The notes under the pieces: generated by a model
Told to the model about the DNA's origin: nothing
Seen by the model: the letters and a program-made list of their open reading frames with translations, nothing else
The model's database searches: none
Position numbers and translations under genes: made by a program
Shown here: positions 29,982-39,643 of the stretch, piece after piece
Layout of the letters: every line of letters starts with the position of its first letter
How positions within the stretch are numbered: position 1 is the stretch's first letter
Origin: Porticoccaceae bacterium
Lineage (GTDB): Bacteria; Pseudomonadota; Gammaproteobacteria; Pseudomonadales; Porticoccaceae
DNA length: 64,000 nt
NCBI GenBank assembly: GCA_018664075.1
Contig: JABJOY010000070.1
Coordinates: 53,108-117,107, forward strand
Direction of reading: 5' to 3'

Positions 29982-32096
29982 ATGCTTGCAGTATTTACCG
30001 ATAAGCTGTCCTCCTACCTAGACGAAAAAGAAGTCGCCAAAATTCAGCGCGCCTACACCTATTCTGAAAAATGCCACTCTGGCCAGATGCGCCAAAGTGG
30101 TGACCCCTATATTACTCATCCTCTGGCTGTCGCCAATATACTCGCCGATATGCATATGGATCACGAGAGCCTGATGGCGGCTCTGCTGCATGATGTGATC
30201 GAGGATACAGGAGTAACCAAAGGACAAATTAGCCGCCGTTTTGGCCGCACCGTCGCCGATCTGGTCGATGGGGTCAGCAAGCTCACAGAAATTGAATTTG
30301 AAACCAAGGCTGAACAGCAGGCAGAGAGTTTTCAGAAGATGACTCTGGCCATGTCCAGAGATATCCGCGTGGTCTTGGTTAAGCTCGCCGATCGGCTGCA
30401 CAATATGCGCACGCTTGGTGGGCTGTCACCAGAGAAGCGTCGCCGAGTCGCCAGAGAGACTCTGGACATCTACGCCCCAATCGCCCAGCGCTTGGGCATC
30501 AATGATATTCGTATTGAATTTGAAGACTTGGGTTTTGCCGCCATGTATCCCCTGCGTCATCGGCGCCTGCGGGAAGCCATGAAAGCCGCGCGCAAAAATC
30601 GCAAAGAGATTGTTACCGAAATTCATCAGGCCATTGAACTGCGCCTGCAGCATGAGTCTTTTGATGCTGTGGTTAAAGGCCGAGAAAAACATCTCTGGAG
30701 CATCTACCAGAAAATGCGCTCGAAGAAGAAATCCTTCCGCGACATTATGGATGTATTTGCTTTTCGTCTGGTGGTCGAAAATGTTGATGACTGCTACAGA
30801 ACTCTGGGCATGATGCACAATATCTTCAAACCAGTGCCCGGTGAATTTAAAGATTATATCGCCATCCCCAAAGCCAATGGCTACCAGTCCCTGCACACAG
30901 TGCTGGTAGGTATGCACGGCGTGCTAATTGAAGTGCAGATTCGCACCCGTGAAATGGAAAAGATGGCTAACTACGGTATTGCCGCCCACTGGGAATACAA
31001 AGCGGGGGGCAAAACTGGCGATGGCCATCAACGCCGCGCAACTCGCTGGGTGCAGGGTTTGCTTGAAATGCAAAAGCAGGCAGGTAACTCACTGGAATTC
31101 CTCGAGCATGTAAAAGCTGACCTGTTCCCCGATGAGATCTATGTATTCACCCCCAAAGGCAAAATTGTAGAGCTGCCCTCCAATGCCACACCGATTGATT
31201 TTGCCTACTCAGTGCACACAGGTCTGGGCGATCGCTGTATCGCCTGTCGAGTAGACGGCGAACTCACGCCCCTGTCACAACATCTAGAGAGTGGGCAGAA
31301 AATTGAAATTATCAGTACCGCCGGGGCCCAGCCAAACCCCAACTGGCTCAATTTTGTGGTCACCGCAAAAGCCCGCAGTGCCATTCGTCATTTCCTCAAG
31401 AATCAGCAACATGACGAATCTGTAGACCTGGGCAAGCGCCTGCTGGATCAGGCTCTGGCCAATCTGGGTACCAAGTACAATGAACTTAAAAAATCTCAGA
31501 TCAAACGTCTGCTAAAAGAGACTGGCGCCCCCACCTTTGAATATGTGCTGCAACAGATCGGCCTGGGCAACAGTGTGCCATTTGCCGTGGCCAATCTGCT
31601 GGTACCAGCCAACAAGCGAAAAATATCTGACGACAAGAAAAACTCTACATTGCCCGTGGTTATTGATGCCTCCGAGGGCCTGCTGCTGCAATACGCCCGC
31701 TGCTGTCACCCCATACCGGGAGATCCGATTCTTGGTCATATGACACCAGGCAAAGGACTGGTGATTCACCTCGAATCCTGCCGCAATCTTAAAGAGATTC
31801 GCTCCAATCCAGAAAAGTGCATGCCATTGACCTGGTCCACTATGGCCACCGGTGAATTCCCTGTAGAAATAAAAGTGGAGATTACCCCGGAGCGAGGTTT
31901 TATTGCCGCGCTGGCATCGAGAATGACCGAGGAAGATGCCACCATAGAGCAGATCAGCGTCAATGAGAAAGACCCCTACACCAGTATCGTTGATGTAGTG
32001 CTCACCGTAAGAGACCGAATTCATTTGGCCGATATTTTGCGCCGGGCACGGAGCCTGACGCCAGTGCGCCGTATATACCGTGTTAAAAACCAGTAA
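29982..32096 (+). CDS. spoT: Bifunctional (p)ppGpp synthetase/hydrolase SpoT
   Basis: 704 residues, near the 702 of E. coli SpoT. The HD hydrolase domain (about 20-180) keeps HPLAVANILADMHMDHESLMAALLHDVIEDT, so hydrolysis should work. The synthetase domain (about 235-365) has EFKDYIAIPKANGYQSLHT. TGS (from about 390), a helical and zinc-finger-like segment with ARCCHPIPGDPI, and a C-terminal ACT domain (about 630-704) follow. It sets ppGpp levels under fatty-acid, carbon and iron stress. ridA follows after 15 bases, as in Pseudomonas. Confidence 0.97.
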   Translation: MLAVFTDKLSSYLDEKEVAKIQRAYTYSEKCHSGQMRQSGDPYITHPLAVANILADMHMDHESLMAALLHDVIEDTGVTKGQISRRFGRTVADLVDGVSKLTEIEFETKAEQQAESFQKMTLAMSRDIRVVLVKLADRLHNMRTLGGLSPEKRRRVARETLDIYAPIAQRLGINDIRIEFEDLGFAAMYPLRHRRLREAMKAARKNRKEIVTEIHQAIELRLQHESFDAVVKGREKHLWSIYQKMRSKKKSFRDIMDVFAFRLVVENVDDCYRTLGMMHNIFKPVPGEFKDYIAIPKANGYQSLHTVLVGMHGVLIEVQIRTREMEKMANYGIAAHWEYKAGGKTGDGHQRRATRWVQGLLEMQKQAGNSLEFLEHVKADLFPDEIYVFTPKGKIVELPSNATPIDFAYSVHTGLGDRCIACRVDGELTPLSQHLESGQKIEIISTAGAQPNPNWLNFVVTAKARSAIRHFLKNQQHDESVDLGKRLLDQALANLGTKYNELKKSQIKRLLKETGAPTFEYVLQQIGLGNSVPFAVANLLVPANKRKISDDKKNSTLPVVIDASEGLLLQYARCCHPIPGDPILGHMTPGKGLVIHLESCRNLKEIRSNPEKCMPLTWSTMATGEFPVEIKVEITPERGFIAALASRMTEEDATIEQISVNEKDPYTSIVDVVLTVRDRIHLADILRRARSLTPVRRIYRVKNQ

Positions 32097-32111
32097 TACA
32101 AGGAGACAGCA

Positions 32112-32495
32112 ATGACAAACAAAGCCATTATTCATACCGAGAGCGCCCCGGCGGCCATCGGCACCTACAGCCAGGCTGTCAAGGTCAACAATACGGTTTA
32201 TCTGTCCGGGCAAATACCATTGGTGCCGGAAACCATGGTACTGGTTGAAGGGGATATCAGCGCCCAGATCGATCAGGTATTTAAAAACCTCAGCGCGGTC
32301 TGCGAAGCCTCGGGCGGTGATTTAAGCAATATCGTTAAACTGAATATCTTTCTTACTGATCTCAGCCACTTCCCCACCGTCAATGAGATTATGGGCCAGT
32401 ATTTTCAGGAGCCCTACCCGGCCCGTGCCGCTATTGGCGTGAAAGAGCTGCCTAAAGGTGCTGAAGTGGAAATGGATGGGATTCTAGTTATCTAA
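32112..32495 (+). CDS. ridA: RidA family 2-iminobutanoate/2-iminopropanoate deaminase
   Basis: 127 residues. RidA hydrolyses reactive enamine/imine intermediates from PLP enzymes such as threonine dehydratase. Visible signatures are the start [52 protein letters not shown] and the active-site segment [20 protein letters not shown] with the key arginine. AAGGAGA precedes the ATG. It is the last gene of the gmk-spoT series, ending 4 bases inside the convergent epimerase gene. Confidence 0.95.
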   Translation: MTNKAIIHTESAPAAIGTYSQAVKVNNTVYLSGQIPLVPETMVLVEGDISAQIDQVFKNLSAVCEASGGDLSNIVKLNIFLTDLSHFPTVNEIMGQYFQEPYPARAAIGVKELPKGAEVEMDGILVI

Positions 32496-33349
32496 TTGAG
32501 GAGCTCCCGCTCCCTCATCAATGCCAGATAGCCCTCTTTATAGGTCGGGTACATAAACTCATAGCCAGACTCTAAAAGGCGCTGATTGCTGCAGCGCCGA
32601 ATCGCATTCTGCACCACAGTCTCATCCGTCAACTGCACCTGCATCTGACTGGCCATCCAGCGGCGCATATCATGCTGAGTCACGGGCCCGCTGTCAGTGC
32701 CTAGATAGATCTGCTCAAGGCTTTCTCCACGATCAAATAGCTCAACCAAATGGGCCAGCACCCCAGCGCAATCATCACTATGGATACGGTTGCTCCACTG
32801 CTCCGGCTGGGCTGGTCGACCTTTGCCTGCCTTGATTTGATCCAGCATCCTGGTGCGGCCCGGGCCGTAAATACCAGAAAAGCGCACAATACTGTGAGCA
32901 CAGGGCAACCTGCTAATGGTCTGCTCGGCTTGCAGCAATAACTGACCGGAAAATGATGCTGGGTTGGTGGGCGTCATCTCATCTACCCAGGCCCCCTGAT
33001 TATTGCCGTAGACACTGGTGCTGGATACCCAGAGCACTAATTTAGGCTGCGACTGAGTCCGCTCAATAGCTATCGCCAGAGCCTCGGCGCCGGCCACATA
33101 GGAATCCCGATAGGCCTGCTCGGTAAAGTCCTGGGGCGTAAGCGTGACTATTACCACATCAAATTGCTGATTGAGAATGCTGGTCAGTTGTTCAACACAA
33201 GTCATATTACCGGCAATCTGCGCAATAAATGCGGGCAGATTCTGCGGGTTGCGCTTTAGTCCAAAACACTGGTGCCCGGAGGGGAGCTGGGCAAACTTTA
33301 AAGCGGTGCGCTGGCCAATATCACCGCAACCGGCTAACAATATTTTCAA
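32492..33349 (-). CDS. NAD(P)-dependent epimerase/dehydratase-like SDR protein (YeeZ type)
   Basis: 285 residues. An N-terminal dinucleotide fold starts [20 protein letters not shown] with the glycine motif [22 protein letters not shown] and [11 protein letters not shown] are the extended-SDR Ser and Tyr regions. It resembles E. coli YeeZ and atypical SDRs with no proven substrate. It is divergent from oxyR with a 72-base gap and shares 4 bases with the end of ridA. Confidence 0.82.
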   Translation of the reverse strand: MKILLAGCGDIGQRTALKFAQLPSGHQCFGLKRNPQNLPAFIAQIAGNMTCVEQLTSILNQQFDVVIVTLTPQDFTEQAYRDSYVAGAEALAIAIERTQSQPKLVLWVSSTSVYGNNQGAWVDEMTPTNPASFSGQLLLQAEQTISRLPCAHSIVRFSGIYGPGRTRMLDQIKAGKGRPAQPEQWSNRIHSDDCAGVLAHLVELFDRGESLEQIYLGTDSGPVTQHDMRRWMASQMQVQLTDETVVQNAIRRCSNQRLLESGYEFMYPTYKEGYLALMRERELLN

Positions 33350-33421
33350 TTAAGGTTCTCTCTTTAATAAATCTTAGCTATTATTGGGCTATTCATTTTC
33401 AGGATTTGCCCGGATCAACCA

Positions 33422-34339
33422 ATGACCCTTACAGAACTCAGATACATAGTCACATTGTCCCAGGTTCAACACTTTGGCCAGGCCGCCGAGCGCTGCAATG
33501 TAAGCCAGCCGACCCTGAGTATAGCGGTTAAGAAACTCGAACGTGAACTTGGGATTGATCTTTTTGAACGCTCCAAAAGTAATGTGCGCCTGACCCCTAT
33601 AGGGCAAAAGATTGTTGCTCAGTCACAAAGGGTACTGGAAGAAGCCGCCGCTATTAAAGATATTGCCAGTTCTGGCAAAGATCAGCTCAACAGCCCGCTC
33701 CATGTCGGCGCAATTTTTACGATTGGGCCATACCTGTTCCCCCACTTTATTCCGCCACTTCAGGAAAGTGCCCCCGAAATGCCTCTGGTTATTGAAGAGG
33801 GCTATACCAGCACATTGCGCAAGCGTCTGCGCAGCGGTGAGGTGGATGTAATTATTGTTGCCCTGCCATTTACCGAGCCAGATGTGGTGGTCCAACCCCT
33901 CTACGAAGAACCCTTTGTGGTGCTGCTGCCGGACAGTCACCCCCTGTCCCGACAAAAGGAAATACAGCACAGCGATCTCGACGGGGAGAATGTGTTAATG
34001 CTGGGCGAGGGTCATTGCTTCAGAGACCAGGTCATTGAAGCCCTTCCCAATATCAACCGCAACCCGGTTAAAACCGCCAGTATCAGCACCATGACCGAAG
34101 GCAGCTCATTGGAAACACTCAGCTATATGGTCGCATCAGGCCTGGGTATTACTATTTTGCCCCAGTCCGCAGCCATTGGCGCGGAGTACCGTGGCACGTC
34201 ATTGGTGACACGTCCATTTGCCGGAAAAGCGCCCTGCAGAACAGCAGCTCTGGCCTGGCGCGCCAGCTTTCCCAGACACAAAGCCATTGATGCCCTGCGC
34301 AATGCCATCTATAAGCGCAATCTACCAGGCATACAGTGA
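33422..34339 (+). CDS. oxyR: LysR-family peroxide regulator OxyR, lacking the second redox cysteine
   Basis: 305 residues, the OxyR length. The helix-turn-helix (about 1-60) reads MTLTELRYIVTLSQVQHFGQ and QPTLSIAVKKLERELG. The sensor domain carries the peroxidatic Cys199 in MLGEGHCFRDQ. Position 208, Cys in E. coli and Pseudomonas (resolving cysteine), is Leu here (VIEALPN, codon CTT). Other family parts such as SSLETLSYMVASGLGITILP are normal. It overlaps recG by one base (TGATG), the same oxyR-recG order as Pseudomonas. The call is secure; the redox mechanism may be unusual. Confidence 0.93.
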   Translation: MTLTELRYIVTLSQVQHFGQAAERCNVSQPTLSIAVKKLERELGIDLFERSKSNVRLTPIGQKIVAQSQRVLEEAAAIKDIASSGKDQLNSPLHVGAIFTIGPYLFPHFIPPLQESAPEMPLVIEEGYTSTLRKRLRSGEVDVIIVALPFTEPDVVVQPLYEEPFVVLLPDSHPLSRQKEIQHSDLDGENVLMLGEGHCFRDQVIEALPNINRNPVKTASISTMTEGSSLETLSYMVASGLGITILPQSAAIGAEYRGTSLVTRPFAGKAPCRTAALAWRASFPRHKAIDALRNAIYKRNLPGIQ

Positions 34340-36450
34340 TGTCTGAATTTCTCCATCAAATTAGCGTCGATACTCTGCGCGGTGTAGGCCCGCAGCTGGC
34401 GACCAAACTCAAAAAGCTGGGACTGTACAACCTCCAAGACCTGCTGTTCCATCTGCCACTGCGCTATATCGACAGAACTCAGATTACTCCCATTGGCGGT
34501 ATTCAACCCATGACCGAAGTGGTGATTGAGGGAGAGGTGCGAGCTAGCGATGTGGTATTCGGTCGCCGCCGCAGTCTGGTGTGCCGGATGCAAGACCACA
34601 GCGGTGTCATCAGCCTGAGGTTTTTTCACTTTAACCGCGCCCAGCAGGAACGGCTTAAACCAGGCACCCGCCTGCGCTGCTTTGGTGAAGTGCGCCGAGG
34701 CAAGTCTGGCCTTGAGCTGTATCATCCGGAATATCAATATCTGGATACACCCAATCCAGCGCAATTGGAGGAGACGTTAACTCCAATCTACCCCGCTACA
34801 GAAGGCATCACCCAAACTCGTATTCGCGACCTCTGTGGCCAGGCGCTGGCCCAACTCAGCCAGTCGACCATTGCAGAGCTGCTGCCTGCAGAACTAAGCT
34901 GGGGCGACAATAGCCCCTTCTCGGTCAGCCTTGTAGAGGCCCTGCGCCTGCTGCACAACCCGCCTCCAGGCACTGCATTGCACCTGCTGGCCGAAGGTCA
35001 GCATCCCGCCCAGCAGCGGCTGGCCGCTGAAGAGCTTGTGGCACATAATTTAAGTCTGCTAAAGCTGCGTCAGAAGGTGCAGCAACAACAGGCACCAGTG
35101 CTATTGGAAGATAAAACTGCAAAACATAAATTCCTCGCCCAGCTGGCCTTTGACTTGACAGCTGCGCAACAGCGGGTGGGCGACGAGATCAGTGCAGATA
35201 TCAGCACGGGCATACCAATGTTGCGTCTGGTGCAGGGGGACGTGGGCTCGGGAAAAACTGTGGTGGCTGCCATGGCTGCAGTGCAGGCAATCGCCAATGG
35301 CAAACAGGCTGCGCTGATGGCCCCCACAGAAATTCTCGCCGACCAGCACAGAATTAACTTTGAACAATGGCTGCGCCCACTGGGTATTCGCGTCGCTTTT
35401 CTGACCGGCAAGGTCAAAGGCAAGGCCCGGGAAATGCAGCTTCAGGCCATTGCCGATGGCTCTGCCCAGATGGTAGTGGGCACCCACGCACTGTTTCAGG
35501 ACAGTGTCGAATTTAGCGACCTTGGTCTCAGTATTATTGATGAACAGCACCGCTTTGGTGTTCACCAGCGGCTGGCCCTGCGCAATAAAGGCTTTGCCGC
35601 GAAGGGCCCTACACTCAATCAGCTGCCGGCGCCCCACCAGCTGATTATGACTGCTACTCCAATCCCGCGGACATTGGCCATGAGTGCCTATGCTGATCTC
35701 GACTGTTCGGTTATCGACGAACTTCCTCCGGGGCGCACGCCAGTGGAGACACTGGTGCTGAGTAATCTGCGGCGCAACGATATTATTGAGCGGCTCAGGG
35801 TTGCCTGTGCCAGTGGCCGTCAGGCATATTGGGTCTGCACATTAATTGAAGAATCCGATGTGCTGGAAGCCCAGGCCGCTGAAGCCACGGCCAGTGAATT
35901 GCAGCTGATGTTGCCGGATCTGAATATTGGTCTGATTCATGGCCGCCTCAAGCCCCGTGAAAAACTCGAAATGATGGAAGCTTTTAAGTGTGGCGAGATT
36001 AATTTGCTCGTGGCCACCACAGTGATCGAAGTGGGGGTAGATGTCCCTAATGCCAGCCTGATGATTATTGATAATGCCGAGCGCCTCGGCCTGTCTCAGC
36101 TGCATCAGCTGCGGGGCCGTGTGGGTCGTGGATCCCAGAGCAGCCATTGCCTGCTTCTGTACAGCATGCCTATCTCAGCCAATGGCAGCGCAAGGCTGAA
36201 AATTATGCATGAAACCAATGACGGCTTTAAGATCGCGGAAAAAGATCTCGAACTAAGGGGTCCGGGCGAAGTGCTGGGAACCAGACAAACCGGTGATATG
36301 CAGCTGCATATTGCCGATCTGCAGCGGGATGCCCATCTGCTGCCTCAGATAAAAACCACAGCAGAAGCCCTGCTTCTAAATCACCAGAGCAATGTCGATC
36401 CCCTGATTATGCGCTGGTTGGGACATAGCGAACAGTACGCTCAAGCCTAG
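34339..36450 (+). CDS. recG: ATP-dependent DNA helicase RecG
   Basis: 703 residues from the ATG at 34339, overlapping the oxyR stop (TGATG). A wedge/OB domain (about 1-210) includes LRGVGPQLATKLKKLG. The helicase core has Walker A LVQGDVGSGKTVVAA, DEQH motif II, TATPIPRTLA motif III, VATTVIEVGVDVPNA and QLRGRVGRGSQSS. The C-terminal ELRGPGEVLGTRQTG is specific to RecG. It remodels stalled forks and branched DNA. Nothing is missing. Confidence 0.97.
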   Translation: MSEFLHQISVDTLRGVGPQLATKLKKLGLYNLQDLLFHLPLRYIDRTQITPIGGIQPMTEVVIEGEVRASDVVFGRRRSLVCRMQDHSGVISLRFFHFNRAQQERLKPGTRLRCFGEVRRGKSGLELYHPEYQYLDTPNPAQLEETLTPIYPATEGITQTRIRDLCGQALAQLSQSTIAELLPAELSWGDNSPFSVSLVEALRLLHNPPPGTALHLLAEGQHPAQQRLAAEELVAHNLSLLKLRQKVQQQQAPVLLEDKTAKHKFLAQLAFDLTAAQQRVGDEISADISTGIPMLRLVQGDVGSGKTVVAAMAAVQAIANGKQAALMAPTEILADQHRINFEQWLRPLGIRVAFLTGKVKGKAREMQLQAIADGSAQMVVGTHALFQDSVEFSDLGLSIIDEQHRFGVHQRLALRNKGFAAKGPTLNQLPAPHQLIMTATPIPRTLAMSAYADLDCSVIDELPPGRTPVETLVLSNLRRNDIIERLRVACASGRQAYWVCTLIEESDVLEAQAAEATASELQLMLPDLNIGLIHGRLKPREKLEMMEAFKCGEINLLVATTVIEVGVDVPNASLMIIDNAERLGLSQLHQLRGRVGRGSQSSHCLLLYSMPISANGSARLKIMHETNDGFKIAEKDLELRGPGEVLGTRQTGDMQLHIADLQRDAHLLPQIKTTAEALLLNHQSNVDPLIMRWLGHSEQYAQA

Positions 36451-36538
36451 CGCAGAGCTATCTGCAAAGTCCTGCTTCTAAATTGTTTCATTTTTGTGAC
36501 AAACCCCTATACTGCGCTAAAAACCGGAGTATGACTTT

Positions 36539-37219
36539 ATGGCCTTTAGTAACCCCATTTCGAATCTGTTCGGCAAATCACCGATCAGGCCGTTGCAAGA
36601 ACATATGTCCCTGGTAGTGAACTGTGCTGCACTGCTCGAGCCCTTCTTTGAAGCGGTCATCAATGATAAATGGCCAAAGGCCAGCAAGATCTTTGATCAG
36701 ATTGCAGAGCGTGAAAACCGCGCTGACGATCTAAAAAAAGAATTTCGCCTGAACATGCCTAACAGCCTGTTTATGCCAATGTCGCGCATTGATTTGCTCA
36801 GCATACTTGCCCAGCAGGATGATATTGCCAACACCAGCAAAGATGTCTGCGGTATTGTTCTGGGTCGCGAGATGGATATTCCCAATGCACTGCAGGCGGA
36901 TTTTATGGGCTTTGTTAAAAGTGCTATCGAAACCTGCGAGAAAGCACTTAAAGCTATCAATGAACTGGATGAACTTCTGGAGACCGGCTTTAGTGGTCAG
37001 GAAGTAAAGTTTGTCAAGAAGCTGATCCGTGATCTGGACGCCCAGGAGCAAAAAGTCGACAAGAGAGAACGCAAACTGCGTCACCGCCTGTTCAAACTTG
37101 AAGCTGATATGCCACCAGTCAACGTCATGTTCCTCTATAGCACCATCGACAATATCGGCGCTATTGCAGACACCGCTGAACGTGTGGGCAACCGACTTGA
37201 GCTTTTGCTAGCAAAATAA
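36539..37219 (+). CDS. TIGR00153/DUF47 PhoU-like protein, partner of Pit
   Basis: 226 residues, mainly helical. It starts NPISNLFGKSPIRPLQEHM, continues with FRLNMPNSLFMPMSRIDLLSI, and ends AIADTAERVGNRLELLLAK, all typical of the family. Such proteins sit directly upstream of Pit phosphate transporters in many bacteria and are thought to modulate them. Here pit begins 24 bases later. It has a PhoU-type bundle, but the Pst system is not nearby. Confidence 0.9.
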   Translation: MAFSNPISNLFGKSPIRPLQEHMSLVVNCAALLEPFFEAVINDKWPKASKIFDQIAERENRADDLKKEFRLNMPNSLFMPMSRIDLLSILAQQDDIANTSKDVCGIVLGREMDIPNALQADFMGFVKSAIETCEKALKAINELDELLETGFSGQEVKFVKKLIRDLDAQEQKVDKRERKLRHRLFKLEADMPPVNVMFLYSTIDNIGAIADTAERVGNRLELLLAK

Positions 37220-37243
37220 TAATAACTTTTGGATCTAGTAATT

Positions 37244-38524
37244 ATGGAATTATTCAGCGAATACGGCACCATTTTAATTATTTTAGCGGCCTGTTTTGGC
37301 TTCTTTATGGCCTGGGGTGTCGGTGCTAACGACGTAGCCAATGCTATGGGTACCTCAGTTGGCTCCAAAGCATTAACCATCAAGCAGGCAATTTTAATCG
37401 CCATGGTGTTTGAATTTGCCGGTGCCTATCTGGCAGGTGGTGAAGTCACATCCACCATCCGCAAAGGTATTGTTGACTCGGGTGTCTTTAGTGATCAGCC
37501 AGACCTGCTGGTATTTGGTATGTTGTCGGCTCTGCTCGCCGCTGGTACCTGGCTGGCCGTTGCCAGCTTTATGGGTTGGCCGGTTTCCACTACCCACAGT
37601 ATTGTCGGCGCTATCGTTGGTTTTGCCGCCGTTGGTGTCTCCAATGACGCGGTAAACTGGGGCAAGGTCAGCACCATAGTTGCGAGCTGGGTCGTGTCAC
37701 CTGTAATGGCCGGTACTATTTCCTTTGCTATCTTCAGAAGTGTGCAACATCTGATTCTTACTCAAGACAACCCCTTTGACCGAGCCAAGAAATACGCGCC
37801 TATGTATATGTTTGCCGTGGGCTTCCTGATGGCCATGGTGACATTGCTCAAAGGTCTGAAGCATGTATTTAAAGATGTCGGTATCAATATGAGCTACGGT
37901 GACAATGTTCTGGTGGCCGTGGGCTTTGGTATTCTGGTGACCATTATTGGTACCTACCTACTGAGTAAAGTAGAGCGTGATATCACTAAGGAACAAGACA
38001 ATCGTTTTTATAATGTTGAAAAAGTCTTCGCCGTACTGATGATCTTTACTGCCTGTAGTATGGCCTTTGCCCATGGTTCTAACGATGTGGCTAACGCCGT
38101 AGGTCCTCTGGCGGCAGTAGTCAATGTGGTCAATGCCGGTGGTGATATTGCAGCCAAGAGCTCGATGCCAAGCTGGATTCTATTGTTAGGTGGTGCTGGT
38201 ATTGTCTTCGGTCTCGCCACCTATGGCTTTAAAGTCATGGGCACCATTGGCCGTAAAATTACCGAGCTGACGCCGAGTCGTGGTTTTGCCGCCGAACTGG
38301 GCGCTGCTGCCACAGTGGTGCTGGCCTCAGGCACTGGCCTGCCAATTTCTACTACTCACACATTAGTAGGCGCTGTGCTGGGTGTTGGCATGGCCCGGGG
38401 GATAGGCGCTATTAATCTTAGAATGGTTGGCTCTATCTTCCTGTCCTGGGTAGTGACACTGCCAGCCGGTGCCGGTCTGTCAATTCTGTTCTTCTTCTTC
38501 TTTAAAGGCGTGTTTGGCAGCTAA
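37244..38524 (+). CDS. pit: Low-affinity inorganic phosphate transporter, Pit family
   Basis: 426 residues from the ATG at 37244; the in-frame TTG at 37229 is not preferred. About ten membrane helices are visible. The two inverted-repeat signatures of PiT transporters appear: GVGANDVANAMGTSVGSKAL near the start and HGSNDVANAVGPLAA in the middle, with GWPVSTTHSIVGAI and GLPISTTHTLVGAVLG after them. It moves metal-phosphate complexes with protons or sodium. It is the partner of the preceding DUF47 gene and ends at a strong terminator. Confidence 0.94.
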   Translation: MELFSEYGTILIILAACFGFFMAWGVGANDVANAMGTSVGSKALTIKQAILIAMVFEFAGAYLAGGEVTSTIRKGIVDSGVFSDQPDLLVFGMLSALLAAGTWLAVASFMGWPVSTTHSIVGAIVGFAAVGVSNDAVNWGKVSTIVASWVVSPVMAGTISFAIFRSVQHLILTQDNPFDRAKKYAPMYMFAVGFLMAMVTLLKGLKHVFKDVGINMSYGDNVLVAVGFGILVTIIGTYLLSKVERDITKEQDNRFYNVEKVFAVLMIFTACSMAFAHGSNDVANAVGPLAAVVNVVNAGGDIAAKSSMPSWILLLGGAGIVFGLATYGFKVMGTIGRKITELTPSRGFAAELGAAATVVLASGTGLPISTTHTLVGAVLGVGMARGIGAINLRMVGSIFLSWVVTLPAGAGLSILFFFFFKGVFGS

Positions 38525-38539
38525 GCATCTGTAGTCACA

Positions 38540-38578
38540 AAAAAAGCCCGACGATTGAAAAATCTGTCGGGCTTTTTT
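38540..38578. terminator. Bidirectional terminator between pit and the ACT-domain gene
   Basis: AAAAAAGCCCGAC and GTCGGGCTTTTTT form a perfect 13-base stem around a 13-base loop. A and T tracts on both sides let it stop both converging units. Confidence 0.9.
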
Positions 38579-38610
38579 ATATCAGTCAAATATAAACCTG
38601 CCACAAGCTT

Positions 38611-39012
38611 TTAGAGCTTCTTTAAATTTCGCACCCGCTCTAGTGCCTCATCGGCAAACTGTTCCGGCACAAAAATATGGTCGTGATAATAACCAGCGAT
38701 CACATTGGCACTTATTTCATAGGCCGCCAACTTGCCAGAGACTATCGCCGTCAGACCCACTGCCTCTAAACTTGAATGCACCTGTAAGCTAATACAGCGA
38801 AAGGCGCCCTGATAATCCAGACCACAGGCATCTGCATGTTCAGCTGTAACCACCAGAGAAAGGCCTTCCGGCTCCTGAAAACTGGCGATCGGCATTGCCG
38901 CCTTGCCATCTCCATATTGCCCAGAGGCAATGGTACAAAATACATAACGGGGCTCCAGTAAGATTGGCGAGAGACTTCTTAACAAGGCTTTTAAATCAGT
39001 TTCACCGGACAT
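38611..39012 (-). CDS. ACT domain protein
   Basis: 133 residues from the ATG at 39012. An in-frame start at 39138 is rejected because the extension overlaps the upstream small gene and has no family look. The opening MSGETDLKALLRSLSPILLE and the segment PRYVFCTIASG are typical of the DUF2241/ACT_7 family of stand-alone ACT proteins, with a second ACT-like half (AVGLTAIVSGKLAAYEISANV, HDHIFVP). These are thought to bind amino acids but have no assigned pathway. It is the last gene of a tight three-gene unit with the 55-residue protein and the GNAT enzyme. Confidence 0.82.
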   Translation of the reverse strand: MSGETDLKALLRSLSPILLEPRYVFCTIASGQYGDGKAAMPIASFQEPEGLSLVVTAEHADACGLDYQGAFRCISLQVHSSLEAVGLTAIVSGKLAAYEISANVIAGYYHDHIFVPEQFADEALERVRNLKKL

Positions 39013-39013
39013 A

Positions 39014-39181
39014 TTATTTCTCTTTTGGTTTAGCGAAAAACACAAATGGAACGGCAAATGGTCCAAACAAAACCGCCATCCAACCCCAAAAACGAATATT
39101 GGCCTGACGCTCTTTGGCAATCTGGTAGCAGACAACAATACACAGAATATTTATCATCACCAGAGCGTAGGTAACCGGCAT
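39014..39181 (-). CDS. 55-residue membrane protein
   Basis: The ATG at 39181 overlaps the upstream GNAT stop (TAATG) and has a strong GAGGAG ribosome site, so this tiny gene is probably real. Residues 3-21 (VTYALVMINILCIVVCYQI) form one hydrophobic helix, a short basic loop KERQANIR follows, and FWGWMAVLFGPFAVPFVFFA forms a second. The end is KPKEK. No known family was recognised. The ACT gene starts one base after its stop, so all three genes are likely translated together. Confidence 0.72.
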   Translation of the reverse strand: MPVTYALVMINILCIVVCYQIAKERQANIRFWGWMAVLFGPFAVPFVFFAKPKEK

Positions 39182-39600
39182 TATTGTATCTCCTCGGAGA
39201 AATGATAACTGGCAATGGTAAAATTTTGGGCAAAATAAAACTTGTGGGCCTTTCCCCTGTGAGTGCCCGAATCCAGATGCAAAACATTGCAGCCTTGGGC
39301 GATCGCCTGCTCGCGCAGCCATTTAATCATCTGCTCGCCATAACCTTTTGAGCGATGCTGCTCTACAGTCACCAGATCATCCACATAACAATGCTTGCCC
39401 ATATACAGGTTGCTGTAAATACGGTAACCAGCCACAGCGACAACCTGAGTACTCTCCTCTATAAATGCCAGCTTGAAGCCGTCATCTTCCATTGTTCTTA
39501 TAGTAGTCAAAAAACTGTCTCGGGAAAGATGCGGTCTCAACTCAACAATAGCATCAAAGCAATTTGTTATTTCATTATCTGTGATAGCGTGTCTCGGCAT
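39181..39600 (-). CDS. GNAT-family N-acetyltransferase
   Basis: 139 residues. The acetyl-CoA site is EQHRSKGYGEQMIKWLREQA (motif A Arg/Gln-x-x-Gly-x-Gly form). Motif B is LDSGTHRGKAHKFYFAQNFTIAS. The earlier strand ends CYVDDLVTVE. The substrate is not predictable. It starts a minus-strand unit with a 55-residue membrane protein and an ACT-domain protein. Confidence 0.88.
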   Translation of the reverse strand: MPRHAITDNEITNCFDAIVELRPHLSRDSFLTTIRTMEDDGFKLAFIEESTQVVAVAGYRIYSNLYMGKHCYVDDLVTVEQHRSKGYGEQMIKWLREQAIAQGCNVLHLDSGTHRGKAHKFYFAQNFTIASYHFSEEIQ

Positions 39601-39643
39601 TCTGGGTTCTCCAATCTGGGCACTACATGACTATTCAAGGCTA

